Assembly (NCBI GenBank): GCA_023436205.1
Contig: JAEZKC010000071.1
Span: 1 to 64,000 of the forward strand
DNA from: Fibrobacterota bacterium
GTDB lineage: Bacteria > Fibrobacterota > Chitinivibrionia > Chitinivibrionales > Chitinispirillaceae
DNA length: 64,000 nt
Direction: 5' to 3'
A program made the translations under genes and the position numbers. Of the stretch, positions 52,774 to 61,687 are shown piece after piece; within the stretch, counting starts at the first letter, position 1, and each line of letters begins with the position of its first letter. The notes beneath the pieces were generated by a model. That model was not told where the DNA came from, ran no database searches, and saw only the letters and a program-made list of their open reading frames with translations.

Positions 52774-55227
52774 TCAGATAAAGAGGTTGTATCCGGATTT
52801 GTCCGCTTCATTAAGATATGCTGCGACACCTCCGATTTCAACACCTTCAATCAATTCATCTGTTTTGATACCCATAATATCCATGGACATGGAGCAGGCA
52901 ACAAAACGTACCCCATTCTTCATGGCTTCCTGCATGAGAATCGGAAGTGAATAGACATTCTTTTTTCGCATGATAAAACGAATCATGGCAGTCCCCATTC
53001 CTCCCATGTGCATTTTGGAAAGCGTGAGCTTCTGTGGACCGCGAGGCATCATGAAACCGAACATCCTCTCCAGCAGATTTTTCTTCACCTTCACATAATT
53101 GCTCTTTCGCAAAAGATTCAACCCCCAGAAGGTAAAGAAAAGGGTAACTTTACTGCCCATGGATGCTGCACCGTTGGCAATAATGAAGGCTGCCATCATT
53201 TTGTCAAAGTCATTGGAGAAAACCACCATGGTTTTGCTGGCATTAACTTCCGAAGGAACCAGACAGGATGCCTTGCCTTTATTACCTTTCTGGATGGTGG
53301 CTATATACGCTCCGTTTTCGGACTTCATTTCCAAAAGCTTATTACCGGTACACTGACACCAGGAAGGGATATCGGCCACAAAGCCCGGGTCAGTAGCCTT
53401 GATCTCCACAACTCCACCCTCAGGCGCACCGGTCACTGCCTCTTTTAACTTCATGACCGGCCCGGGACACTGAAGTCCGCAGGCATCGATAGTGATTTTA
53501 GAGCCGCTCTCGACTGTTGCGCAAGCAGGTTCACAGGCACCCGATTTGACGATCTCCTTGCTTTTTGCATCGCAAGACTTTTCAACGGGATTATAAGCGC
53601 AATAGGTCTTGAACCCCCCTGAAAGATTCGTTGCTTCAAAGCCGCTCTGACGAAGAATTCTCACTGCCACATGCCCCCGCAATCCGACTTGACAGAACAC
53701 CAGAACCGGCCTGGTTTTATCCAGCTCCCCGATTCTTTCTCTGAGATCATCGACAGGAATATGAAGCGACCCCTCAATCGTTCCCATCTCCCTTTCTACC
53801 GCCGTGCGAACATCAAGCAGCACATGCCCATCCTTGACCAACGGAACAATGTCCTCAACGTGACTTACTGGAGTAATCTTGTTTAAAATGTTCTGCGCGG
53901 TAAAACCGGCCAGATTTACCGGATCCTTGGCACTTCCATAAGGAGGCGCGTAGGCAAGCTCAAGCTCCGCAAGATCGGAAACCGTAAGCCCGTGGCGCAC
54001 TGCCGTGGCAAGAACATCGATTCTCTTGTCAACTCCCTTTGTCCCCATGATCTGTGCTCCAAGGACTTTTCCGTCGTTAGGAGCGAAAAGCAGTTTGAGA
54101 GATAACGGTGCCGATCCGGGATAGTACCCGGCATGGCTTGAAGAATGAATATAGGTTTTCTGGTATTCGATTCCATTCCTGCGTGCACTCTTCTCTGTAA
54201 GCCCGGTGACAGCCGCTGTAAGGTCGAAGACTTTACACACAGCTGTTCCCTGCGTATTCCTGTACTCGGAATTCAATCCGGCGATCACATCGGCCACGAT
54301 GCGTCCCTGACGATTGGCCGGCCCGGCAAGCGGGACATGCACTTTCTTGCCTGTCACAAAATCGGTAACTTCCACCGCATCACCCACAGCAAACACGTCG
54401 GCCACATTTGTATGCAAATGCTTATCAACTATGATCGCACCTCTCTCGGATAGCTCAATTCCACTCTCCTTGAGGAATACTGTATCAGGACGCACTCCAA
54501 TGGCAAGCACAACTAGATCAGCACTTAAAACTGTTCCACTGCCAAGTTTCACTTCAAGAGAGTCATTGCTGAGAGGCGAAAAGCCTTTTGCGGCATCGTT
54601 AATAATAAGCTTGACTCCCTTCAACTGTAGCTGCTGAGCAACCGATGCAGCCATCTCAGGATCCGCAGGAGCAAACACCTGATCGGATGCCTCCACAAGA
54701 GTAACCTTCACCCCGCGATCGTAAAGATTCTCAGCCATCTCCAGACCGATAAAACCTCCGCCAATAACGACAGCTTCCTTTACTGACCCGGAATCCACCA
54801 TTTTCTTGATCCGGTCCATATCGGGGATATTGCGCAAAGTGGTAATTTTGGGATGATCGATTCCCGGTATGGGCGGACGGATAGGCGCAGCTCCGGGTGA
54901 GAGCACCAGGTATTCATACTCCTCTTCATAAATCTTTCCGCCACTGCTCACCTTTATCACTTTGCGGGCAGTATCAACCCCGATCACTTCAGAATTGGTA
55001 CGCACATCCACGTTGAAACGACGGAAAAACCTCTGAGGAGTCTGCAGAATTAAATTCTGACGATCTCCAATGGCACCGCCGATGTGATAAGGAAGGCCGC
55101 AGTTGGCAAAGGATATATGCTCTCCCTTTTCAAACATGGTAATCTGAGCCGATTCGTCAAGCCGTCGCATGCGAGCACAAAAGCTGGCTCCTCCCGCCAC
55201 TCCGCCAACCACCAGAATCTTTTTCAT
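52774..55227 (-). CDS. Four-domain CoA-disulfide/persulfide reductase with rhodanese, TusA and DsrE-like domains
   Basis: The protein has 817 residues. Residues 1-445: FAD/NAD(P)H oxidoreductase of the CoA-disulfide reductase (Npsr) class, with GGVAGGASFCARMRR for FAD, active Cys43 in SFANCGLPY, and a second nucleotide site VVIGGGFIGLEMAENL. About 455-550: rhodanese domain with catalytic loop CQVGLRG. About 565-640: TusA domain with CPGP in DACGLQCPGPVMKLKEAV. About 655-817: DsrE/DsrF/DsrH-like domain (MVVFSNDFDKMMAAFIIANG, FVACSMSMDIMGI). It would pass sulfane sulfur between domains and reduce it with NAD(P)H. It follows thioredoxin by 54 bp under a sigma-54 promoter. Confidence 0.9.
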   Translation of the reverse strand: MKKILVVGGVAGGASFCARMRRLDESAQITMFEKGEHISFANCGLPYHIGGAIGDRQNLILQTPQRFFRRFNVDVRTNSEVIGVDTARKVIKVSSGGKIYEEEYEYLVLSPGAAPIRPPIPGIDHPKITTLRNIPDMDRIKKMVDSGSVKEAVVIGGGFIGLEMAENLYDRGVKVTLVEASDQVFAPADPEMAASVAQQLQLKGVKLIINDAAKGFSPLSNDSLEVKLGSGTVLSADLVVLAIGVRPDTVFLKESGIELSERGAIIVDKHLHTNVADVFAVGDAVEVTDFVTGKKVHVPLAGPANRQGRIVADVIAGLNSEYRNTQGTAVCKVFDLTAAVTGLTEKSARRNGIEYQKTYIHSSSHAGYYPGSAPLSLKLLFAPNDGKVLGAQIMGTKGVDKRIDVLATAVRHGLTVSDLAELELAYAPPYGSAKDPVNLAGFTAQNILNKITPVSHVEDIVPLVKDGHVLLDVRTAVEREMGTIEGSLHIPVDDLRERIGELDKTRPVLVFCQVGLRGHVAVRILRQSGFEATNLSGGFKTYCAYNPVEKSCDAKSKEIVKSGACEPACATVESGSKITIDACGLQCPGPVMKLKEAVTGAPEGGVVEIKATDPGFVADIPSWCQCTGNKLLEMKSENGAYIATIQKGNKGKASCLVPSEVNASKTMVVFSNDFDKMMAAFIIANGAASMGSKVTLFFTFWGLNLLRKSNYVKVKKNLLERMFGFMMPRGPQKLTLSKMHMGGMGTAMIRFIMRKKNVYSLPILMQEAMKNGVRFVACSMSMDIMGIKTDELIEGVEIGGVAAYLNEADKSGYNLFI

Positions 55228-55281
55228 GAACCACCTCTTATTGGAAAAAACGTAATTTGGTCTATGGAATTTGGCACAGCC

Positions 55282-55596
55282 TTATGCTGTGCCTAAAGCG
55301 TTAAGGTATACCTGTTCGGGCTGCACACCGACAAACTCTCTTTCCGCCTTTCCGTTGCGGAAAATGATAACGGTGGGAATACCTGTGATACCATATTGAA
55401 CAGCAGTGTTGGGGTTCTCATCCACATTCATCTTCAGAACCTCAACTTTTCCCTCCATCTTTTTACCGATATTTTCGATAATAGGCCCCAAAATTCTGCA
55501 GGGACCGCACCAGGGTGCCCAAAAATCAACCAGAACTGTTTTCTGAGATTCAAGTACATCACTTCTGAACGTCGCATCTGAAGTCTCTTTAGCCAT
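55282..55596 (-). CDS. trxA: Thioredoxin
   Basis: The protein has 104 residues from the ATG at 55596 (AGGAG seven bases upstream); the frame extends 25 codons upstream through the promoter and is not used. The active site WCGPC is in VDFWAPWCGPC, with cis-Pro in GITGIPTVIIF. Standard length. It is first in an operon with the CoA-disulfide reductase fusion, and its promoter is of the sigma-54 class, unusual for a housekeeping thioredoxin. It may serve persulfide or disulfide turnover. Confidence 0.93.
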   Translation of the reverse strand: MAKETSDATFRSDVLESQKTVLVDFWAPWCGPCRILGPIIENIGKKMEGKVEVLKMNVDENPNTAVQYGITGIPTVIIFRNGKAEREFVGVQPEQVYLNALGTA

Positions 55597-55640
55597 GATT
55601 AACTCCTTTGAAACAGGTTTATTTACTCCCTGCCTCATTA

Positions 55641-55656
55641 TGCAACGGCTGTGCCA
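55641..55656 (-). promoter_or_regulatory. Sigma-54 promoter of the trxA operon
   Basis: On the minus strand TGGCAC (55656-55651), five bases, then TTGCA (55645-55641): an exact match to the -24/-12 consensus TGGCAC-N5-TTGCA. Expected transcription start near 55629, giving a ~33-nt leader that contains the AGGAG of trxA. Confidence 0.88.
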
Positions 55657-55709
55657 AGAGAAAAAGGGCAATTTCCGCTATATTTATTACGTATATCGTT
55701 GTATATTAT

Positions 55710-55746
55710 GCAACAGTGCAACAGTTGAAACGCAACAGCGCAACAG
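55710..55746. promoter_or_regulatory. Paired GCAACAG enhancer sites
   Basis: GCAACAG occurs at 55710, 55718, 55732 and 55740: two tandem pairs with 8-bp internal spacing, 22 bp (two helical turns) apart. They lie ~55-90 bp upstream of the sigma-54 promoter and just before the ATG of the divergent activator. GTTG at 55698 with CAAC at 55711 adds an inverted half-site. Probable binding sites of the activator. Confidence 0.7.
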
Positions 55747-55754
55747 GAAACTTT

Positions 55755-57176
55755 ATGAACTGCTTTCAAAAAGAAAACTTCTCCCCCGAATGCCAGGACA
55801 TGATCTTACAAACTTTGGCAGAAGGCCTGTTTATCATCGATACCAAGGGTAAAATCCTTTACTGCAACAAAGCACTGGAGGAGATGACCGGATTGGCCAG
55901 AGAAAAAATCATTGGCGAAAGCTGCTGCAGGATTATGGGCGAGACCTGCAACCCTCCCCCGACCTGTCATCTCTATTCTCTGGGCTCGATCAGCAATTCC
56001 GAATGTATGCTCAGACATGTTTCCGGAAAAAGTATTCCGGTACTCAAAAATGCCCGCGTACTCTCCAGCCCTCAGGGCCAAATACTCGGAGCAGTGGAGA
56101 CCCTGACCGATTTATCCAAACTAAAGAAAACCGAGCAGCGGCTTTCCAATCTGCAAAGGCAGTTCAGGCGCAAAGATGGAATGGGTGCTCTTGTGGGTAA
56201 AAGTAGTCTCATGCAGGAACTGTATTCATTAATAGAACTTGCCTCTCAATCACAAGCCACGGTGCTTATCACCGGTGAAAGCGGAACTGGAAAAGAACTT
56301 GTCTCTGCAGCCATTCACAATGCGAGCAACAGAGCCTCCGCCCCTTTCATCAAAGTAAACTGCTCGGCCATTCCGGAAAGCCTTCTGGAAAGCGAGCTGT
56401 TCGGACATGTTCGCGGGGCCTTTACAGGAGCAGTAAAGGACAAAGCCGGTCGCTTTGAAATGGCGGAAGGTGGCACCCTTTTTCTGGACGAAATCGGTGA
56501 TCTTACCCCGCTCATCCAAGTGAAACTCCTGAGGTTTCTTCAGGAAAAAGAGTACGAGCGTTTGGGAGAGGGCATCACGCGCAAGGCCGATGTTAGGATA
56601 ATAAGCGCCACCAACAGAGATCTGCGAGCTCTGGTGCAGCAGGGAAAGTTCAGAGAAGATCTGTTCTACAGACTCAAAGTTTTCCCGGTGCACATCCCCC
56701 CTCTTCGAGAACGCAAAGAGGACATCGGGATTCTTATAGAGCATTTCATCCGTAAATTCAACAGGGAGACCGGAAAAAAGATCAGCGGATTAAGTCATGA
56801 CGGTGCCGTCATGCTCATGGACTACTGCTGGCCAGGGAATATAAGGGAGCTTGAGCATGCCATCGAGCACGCCTTTGTGACTTGTCAAGAGGAGAAAATC
56901 GGGGTGTTTGACCTCCCTTCGGAAATCCGAAGAGCGGAAATGAGGGTAGATATATGCAAAACACCCGTACCAGCCAGAGAGCGTACTCCTGAAACTGACT
57001 ATCTCTACCCGCGCACGTCCAATGTTTCGGAAGAAGAACTCTTAAGAACGCTGAGTGAATGCAAGGGGAACCGCTCTGAAGCAGCACGAAGACTTGGAAT
57101 TGACAGAAGCACTCTCTGGAGGAAAATTAATAAAATCAAATCACTGAATCAGAACTTAGACCAGACCCTTGGGTAA
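55755..57176 (+). CDS. Sigma-54-dependent transcriptional activator with cysteine-bearing PAS domain
   Basis: The protein has 473 residues from the ATG at 55755 (AGGAAACTTT upstream); the longer frame from 55608 would run through the enhancer sites. Order: PAS domain (~12-130) with a Cys-rich loop (CCRIMGETCNPPPTCHLYS, then ECMLRH); AAA+ domain (~150-390) with Walker A GESGTGKE, sigma-54 contact loop GAFTGA, Walker B FLDEIGD and arginine finger region; C-terminal Fis-type helix-turn-helix (NRSEAARRLGIDRSTLWRKI). No receiver domain. It is divergent from trxA, whose promoter is sigma-54 type, so it is the likely activator and may also regulate itself. It overlaps the convergent YhcC-type gene by 41 bp. 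Confidence 0.92.
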   Translation: MNCFQKENFSPECQDMILQTLAEGLFIIDTKGKILYCNKALEEMTGLAREKIIGESCCRIMGETCNPPPTCHLYSLGSISNSECMLRHVSGKSIPVLKNARVLSSPQGQILGAVETLTDLSKLKKTEQRLSNLQRQFRRKDGMGALVGKSSLMQELYSLIELASQSQATVLITGESGTGKELVSAAIHNASNRASAPFIKVNCSAIPESLLESELFGHVRGAFTGAVKDKAGRFEMAEGGTLFLDEIGDLTPLIQVKLLRFLQEKEYERLGEGITRKADVRIISATNRDLRALVQQGKFREDLFYRLKVFPVHIPPLRERKEDIGILIEHFIRKFNRETGKKISGLSHDGAVMLMDYCWPGNIRELEHAIEHAFVTCQEEKIGVFDLPSEIRRAEMRVDICKTPVPARERTPETDYLYPRTSNVSEEELLRTLSECKGNRSEAARRLGIDRSTLWRKINKIKSLNQNLDQTLG

Positions 57177-58059
57177 TTCCGTTCTGTGTCAGATATCGAT
57201 GCAGAAAGTCCATACTCTCCTGCTTATGAGCACTCCAGAGCGGTTCAACAAGGCCGAATTCCGGACGGGAATCTGCCATAATGCGATGAATATGCTGATC
57301 TGGCCTGAGAAGGCTTAAAAACAAACCCAGTTGAACGGCATAGTTTTCAATCGAAACCGGCTCAAGTGCACCAGCCTGGTACTGCGTCTCCAGAGTTGTG
57401 CCTCGAATAATCATCAGCTGATGAATTTTAACCCCACTCACTGGTAACCTCGATAACAACCGTGCTGTTTTACCAGCCATTTCCAGCGTTTCCCAGGGAA
57501 AACCCAGCATCACATGAGCAACGGTTTGGATTCCCATGCTGTGAAGCACTGTAACGGCATCACAGAAATCCTTTACCGAATGTCCCCGGTTAATTTTCTC
57601 AAGTGTTTTATCATGCCCGCTTTGAAGCCCAAGCTCTATTGACAGATACGTACGCCCGGCGAGCTCCCCGAGATAATCGTAGATTGACCGGTCAAAACAA
57701 TCTGGTCTGGTTCCCACTGCCAGACCCACCACATTAGGCTCTTTAAGCAACGGTTCATAGATCGCTCTCAGTTTCTCAGCAGGCGCGTAAGTATTTGAAA
57801 ACGGCTGTAAATAAGGAAGAAACGCCTTGTACTTCTCTCCGCTGCGGCAGATAGCAGTCATAACCTGATCGACTGGTGAAAGACTGCATTCTGAAACAGG
57901 GCTGAATGACCTGTTGTCACAGAAAAGGCATCCCTCAACACTTTTAGTACCATCTCTGTTGGGACAGCTAAAGCCGGCATTAACCGGTATTTTTAAAACT
58001 GGAGTGCCGAATCTGGATTTTAAGTATGAGCGGTAGGTAAAATAGAGTTTTTGTTGCAT
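57136..58059 (-). CDS. YhcC/YtqA-type radical SAM protein (TIGR01212 family)
   Basis: The protein has 307 residues from the ATG at 58059. The family N-terminus YRSYLKSRFGTPVLKIPVNAGF leads to the atypical cluster motif CPNRDG with GCLFC; then GTRPDCF, SIELGLQSGHDKTLEKINRGH and HVMLGFPWE, as in Elp3/YhcC-like radical SAM enzymes. Length matches the family (~305). E. coli YhcC-type enzymes are not well characterised, so no reaction is given. The 3' end overlaps the convergent sigma-54 regulator by 41 bp. Confidence 0.88.
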   Translation of the reverse strand: MQQKLYFTYRSYLKSRFGTPVLKIPVNAGFSCPNRDGTKSVEGCLFCDNRSFSPVSECSLSPVDQVMTAICRSGEKYKAFLPYLQPFSNTYAPAEKLRAIYEPLLKEPNVVGLAVGTRPDCFDRSIYDYLGELAGRTYLSIELGLQSGHDKTLEKINRGHSVKDFCDAVTVLHSMGIQTVAHVMLGFPWETLEMAGKTARLLSRLPVSGVKIHQLMIIRGTTLETQYQAGALEPVSIENYAVQLGLFLSLLRPDQHIHRIMADSRPEFGLVEPLWSAHKQESMDFLHRYLTQNGITQGSGLSSDSVI

Positions 58060-58066
58060 TGCATTA

Positions 58067-58096
58067 TAGATGCGACCCCGCAAAGGAGTCGCACCT
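58067..58096 (-). other. Hairpin between the TPR gene and the radical SAM gene
   Basis: TGCGAC (58069-58074) and GTCGCA (58088-58093) form a stem just upstream of the radical SAM ATG and after the TPR stop. No U-tract follows on the minus strand, so it may limit read-through or translation rather than terminate. Confidence 0.35.
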
Positions 58097-58103
58097 CAAT
58101 TCA

Positions 58104-59141
58104 TTACTGAGCTTTTTTCTTTGCTGCTTCTTTCAGGTCCAGCACAGGTGTGGATTCATCTTCCTCTTCATCCAGAAGACCTCCGAAATCGACCTTTACA
58201 GGTGCAGTTTCGATCCTGCGTGTTGCAGTGGTGTCCCTTGTCTCACGCTTGATGGTCTGCATCTGAAATGCAGGTGTCGAAGGAGTTGCACCTGCAGAAC
58301 CGGTTTTACCTTCCAATCTGTCGATTCTCCCCTGAATCTTTTCCTTGCTGATCACATCATCGGTGTAAACCAAAGCCTTCTTCAGCGTTTCTGCCGCTCC
58401 GGGCTTGTCTCCCTTCTCCTCAAGAATGGAGGCAATATCCTCGTAGAATTTACCCACATCCGGGCGGGCATTCACGGCAAGACGAAGCTCAGTCAGTGCC
58501 TGATCAGGATTCTTTTCCTTTTTCCAGTAAATGTAGGCAAGCTCAAAACGAGCTTCTGCATTCTGAGGATCGGCCATAGTCGCCTCACGCAGATAGTTCT
58601 TTGCCTCTTCAATCTTGTTGGCGCTGATAAGACACTTGGAAAGATTGAGAAGTGCATCCGAGTTGGATCCATCCATTTTAATAACCGCCGTATACTCATT
58701 AATAGCCTGAGTCAATTTGTTATTGTTGGCATACATCGCTGCCAGATTCATGCGTGCGGTGATGTTGCTTGGATCATATTTTACAGCGTTACTCAATGCG
58801 CCAAGAGCCTCTCCACTTTTACCCATGTTTTCATAAGCTACCGCCATGTTTGCCCAAGCCTGAGAACTGTTCGGCTGCAGTCCCAAAGCCTTCTTGAACT
58901 CCTCAACAGCATTGGAATTGCGCCCCCATCCCAAATAGGCGAACGCCAGATTGAATTGTGCTTCAAAATTTCGAGGTTCCCGTGACACCACCTGGCGAAA
59001 AGCAGTAACCGCCTGGCTGTAGGCTCCTCTCTGAAGCATTTCACTGCCTGTATTCATCAGACTTTCCGTTGACTGTGCAAATAGATTCGAGCATAGTACA
59101 ACGGCCATCAGAACGAAACTGAAAACTAGAGACTTTTTCAT
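58104..59141 (-). CDS. Exported tetratricopeptide-repeat protein
   Basis: The protein has 345 residues, with GGGAG before the ATG and a signal peptide (MKKSLVFSFVLMAVVLCSNLFAQ cut after about FAQ). About seven TPR units fill ~25-260 with the W/L-G-A-P pattern (AQFNLAFAYLGWGRNSNAVEEFKKAL region, AWANMAVAYENMGKSGEAL region). The C-terminal ~85 residues are charged (GLLDEEEDE, EAAKKKAQ) and probably disordered. A periplasmic or envelope-associated scaffold is likely. Confidence 0.87.
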   Translation of the reverse strand: MKKSLVFSFVLMAVVLCSNLFAQSTESLMNTGSEMLQRGAYSQAVTAFRQVVSREPRNFEAQFNLAFAYLGWGRNSNAVEEFKKALGLQPNSSQAWANMAVAYENMGKSGEALGALSNAVKYDPSNITARMNLAAMYANNNKLTQAINEYTAVIKMDGSNSDALLNLSKCLISANKIEEAKNYLREATMADPQNAEARFELAYIYWKKEKNPDQALTELRLAVNARPDVGKFYEDIASILEEKGDKPGAAETLKKALVYTDDVISKEKIQGRIDRLEGKTGSAGATPSTPAFQMQTIKRETRDTTATRRIETAPVKVDFGGLLDEEEDESTPVLDLKEAAKKKAQ

Positions 59142-59400
59142 TTTATCTCCCGGTTTAAATCCTTATAACTCATTCACCTACAAAATAACTACAAACTACC
59201 CGTTTTGCAATAAATCATGCTTGAGCGACAGGTCTCTATTTTTTCCCAACTTTTTTGGCCAACAGGTAAACTGGTTTTTTGTTCAAAATTATTCTACATA
59301 ACTTCTTTGTTTTCCATTCCTGAACGGTTAGCCGCTGATTTTGACCTCTCATATACTATATTATAAGATTACCTGCAAATAATCTCAAACGGAGTTTTCT

Positions 59401-60846
59401 ATGAGCACTTTATCGACGAACGAATACAGCAACCCCCTTCTTGAACGCTATTCCAGCAAAGAAATGTCACACATTTTCTCTCCGCAGTACAAGTTCAGCA
59501 CCTGGAGAAAACTGTGGATTGCTCTTGCTGAATGCGAAAAGGAACTAGGTCTGCCGATAACTGATGAACAGATCAGCGAAATGAAGTCTCATGTAGAGGA
59601 CATAGATTTTCAAATGGCCCGGGACTTCGAAAAACAAACTCGTCATGATGTGATGGCCCATGTGCATACATTCGGAACGATCTGCCCCAAAGCCAAGCCG
59701 ATAATTCATCTGGGAGCCACAAGCGCCTTTGTGGGAGACAACACAGATCTGATTCAATTGCGGGATGCCAGCCGGATTCTTCTCGCCAGACTGGCCCAGC
59801 TCATCTCGAAACTCAAATCCTTCGCCCTTACTCATGCTGAACAGGCCACCTTGGGATTCACCCATTTCCAGCCGGCTCAGCTCACCACCGTAGGTAAGCG
59901 AGCCTGTCTCTGGCTCTACGATCTGTTAATGGATTTTGAGGCTCTGCAACAGTTCGAATCCTCCCTGAGGTTTCGAGGAGTAAAGGGCACTACCGGAACA
60001 CAAGCCTCCTTCCTGAGCTTATTTGAAGGCGACCACGAGAAAGTTAAGAAACTGGACAAAATGGTATCTCAGAAAATGGGATTCAATGGTGTTTTTCCGG
60101 TAACCGGCCAAACCTATACTAGAAAGATCGATGCGCAGGCCACTAGCATTCTGTGCGGGCTCGCCCAGTCACTTCATAAATTCGCCAACGATATTCGTCT
60201 GCTGCAACACTTGAAAGAAGTGGAGGAGCCCTTCGAAAAAGGCCAGATCGGTTCCTCCGCCATGGCCTATAAACGTAATCCGATGCGTTCTGAAAGATTG
60301 ACAGCACTTAGCCGTTTTATCATCACCAGTTCTCTCTCACCCGCCTTGACCGCTGCGGAGCAGTGGTTTGAAAGAACTCTTGACGATTCTGCCAATAAAC
60401 GGCTCACGATACCCGAATCCTTTCTAGCTGCAGATGCTTCGCTTATCATTGCAGCGAACATTTCAGACGGACTGGTTGTTTATCCCAAAGTAATTGCCCG
60501 ACACATCGAGGAGGAGCTTCCCTTCATGGCAACCGAAAACATCATTATGGAAGCAGTTAAAAAGGGTGGGGATCGCCAGGAACTTCATGAGCATATTCGT
60601 ATTCATTCCATGGAAGCGGGGAAAAAAGTGAAACTTGAAGGGGAGAAAAATGATCTGCTCGAGCGTATTGCAGACGATCCTCTCTTTGGCATGTCCCGCA
60701 GTGATCTTTCTGACCTTCTTGATGTTCGCGACTTTATCGGCAGAGCACCTGAACAAGTAAGCGAATTCATTCTGGAATTCATCGATCCGCTTCTGGAAAA
60801 AGCCACCGTCTATGGTGGAGTAAAGCAACAGGAATTAAGTGTCTAA
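59401..60846 (+). CDS. purB: Adenylosuccinate lyase
   Basis: The protein has 481 residues. The fumarase/aspartase-superfamily signature SSAMAYKRNPMRSE (~285-298) is present, with HDVMAHVHTFG (~80) and TTGTQASFLSLF. It resembles the longer, eukaryote-like PurB group (~480 residues) rather than the short Bacillus type (~430). It makes AMP from adenylosuccinate and also acts one step earlier in IMP synthesis. GGAG lies before the ATG. It overlaps the PHP phosphatase gene by 8 bp. Confidence 0.93.
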   Translation: MSTLSTNEYSNPLLERYSSKEMSHIFSPQYKFSTWRKLWIALAECEKELGLPITDEQISEMKSHVEDIDFQMARDFEKQTRHDVMAHVHTFGTICPKAKPIIHLGATSAFVGDNTDLIQLRDASRILLARLAQLISKLKSFALTHAEQATLGFTHFQPAQLTTVGKRACLWLYDLLMDFEALQQFESSLRFRGVKGTTGTQASFLSLFEGDHEKVKKLDKMVSQKMGFNGVFPVTGQTYTRKIDAQATSILCGLAQSLHKFANDIRLLQHLKEVEEPFEKGQIGSSAMAYKRNPMRSERLTALSRFIITSSLSPALTAAEQWFERTLDDSANKRLTIPESFLAADASLIIAANISDGLVVYPKVIARHIEEELPFMATENIIMEAVKKGGDRQELHEHIRIHSMEAGKKVKLEGEKNDLLERIADDPLFGMSRSDLSDLLDVRDFIGRAPEQVSEFILEFIDPLLEKATVYGGVKQQELSV

Positions 60847-61687
60847 CACTAATCAGATAACGACCCTGTCCGATTTCCATGTGCATACCGCTTACTGCGG
60901 ACATGCACAGGGTGAAATCAGGCAGTATATAGAAAAAGCGATAGAAAGAGGTATCAGGGAACTTGGGTTTGCCGACCACCTCGGGCGCTATTATCTCTCC
61001 CGCTCTCAGAAAAAAAAGAACTGGAACTGGGGCATGCGCGATGAGAATATTGAAAAGTATTTTGAAGAGGTCAGCGCCTTAAGGGAAATTTATAAAGAAC
61101 GCATCGATATCTATATCGGTTTGGAAGTTGACTACATCGAAGGTGCTGAAAGCCGTGCGGAGGAGATCCTGACATCTCTTCCCTTTGACTATGCATTAGC
61201 CTCCATTCACTGCCTTCCCAAATTCGGATGGAAGCATCTTGCCCAATACGCCTCGCTTGATCGCGGTGCCATTTACACTGAATATTTCAAAGCTGCAAAA
61301 GCTGCACTTTCCTGCGGCCTTTTTCAATCCCTTGCCCATATCGATTTTATCTGGAGATACATTCCCTTTCCCGATGATTTTGACTTGGTACTGGCGGGTA
61401 TTGATGAAACTGTCAAAGTGGCACAGCAGAGCACAACTGCTCTGGAAATTAATTCAAATGGTTTCTTCTGGTCAAAAGAGAACAAGCCTTTTCATGATCC
61501 GTTCGAGTTCTTTTTAGAACTGGTGGCATCTCGCGGTCTGACAGTTACTCTTGGATCTGATGCTCATGAACCGGATAACGTTGCACTGGGCTTTGATCAG
61601 ATTATTCCGTATCTGCACAATAAAAACATTTATAAAAGATTGGTTTTGCAGAAAAATTCTTTTGAACTGTGCCCTACAGGCCTCTGA
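60839..61687 (+). CDS. PHP-family phosphatase, histidinol-phosphatase-like
   Basis: The protein has 282 residues with a GTG start inside the end of purB (8-bp overlap). Metal-binding PHP motifs: DFHVHTAYCGHA at the start, GFADHLG, Glu in GLEVDYIEG, SIHCLP, HIDFIW and SDAHEPDNV at the end. This matches HisK-type histidinol-phosphatase (HisJ family, ~270). Whether histidinol phosphate is its substrate is not proven; coupling to purB rather than his genes leaves other phosphoesters open. Its 3' end overlaps nrdG by 14 bp. Confidence 0.85.
   Translation: MSNTNQITTLSDFHVHTAYCGHAQGEIRQYIEKAIERGIRELGFADHLGRYYLSRSQKKKNWNWGMRDENIEKYFEEVSALREIYKERIDIYIGLEVDYIEGAESRAEEILTSLPFDYALASIHCLPKFGWKHLAQYASLDRGAIYTEYFKAAKAALSCGLFQSLAHIDFIWRYIPFPDDFDLVLAGIDETVKVAQQSTTALEINSNGFFWSKENKPFHDPFEFFLELVASRGLTVTLGSDAHEPDNVALGFDQIIPYLHNKNIYKRLVLQKNSFELCPTGL

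Noticed and set aside
58059..58985. Plus-strand frame of 308 codons opposite the TPR gene
   Set aside because: Antisense shadow; the minus-strand TPR gene has a signal peptide, ribosome site and clear repeats.
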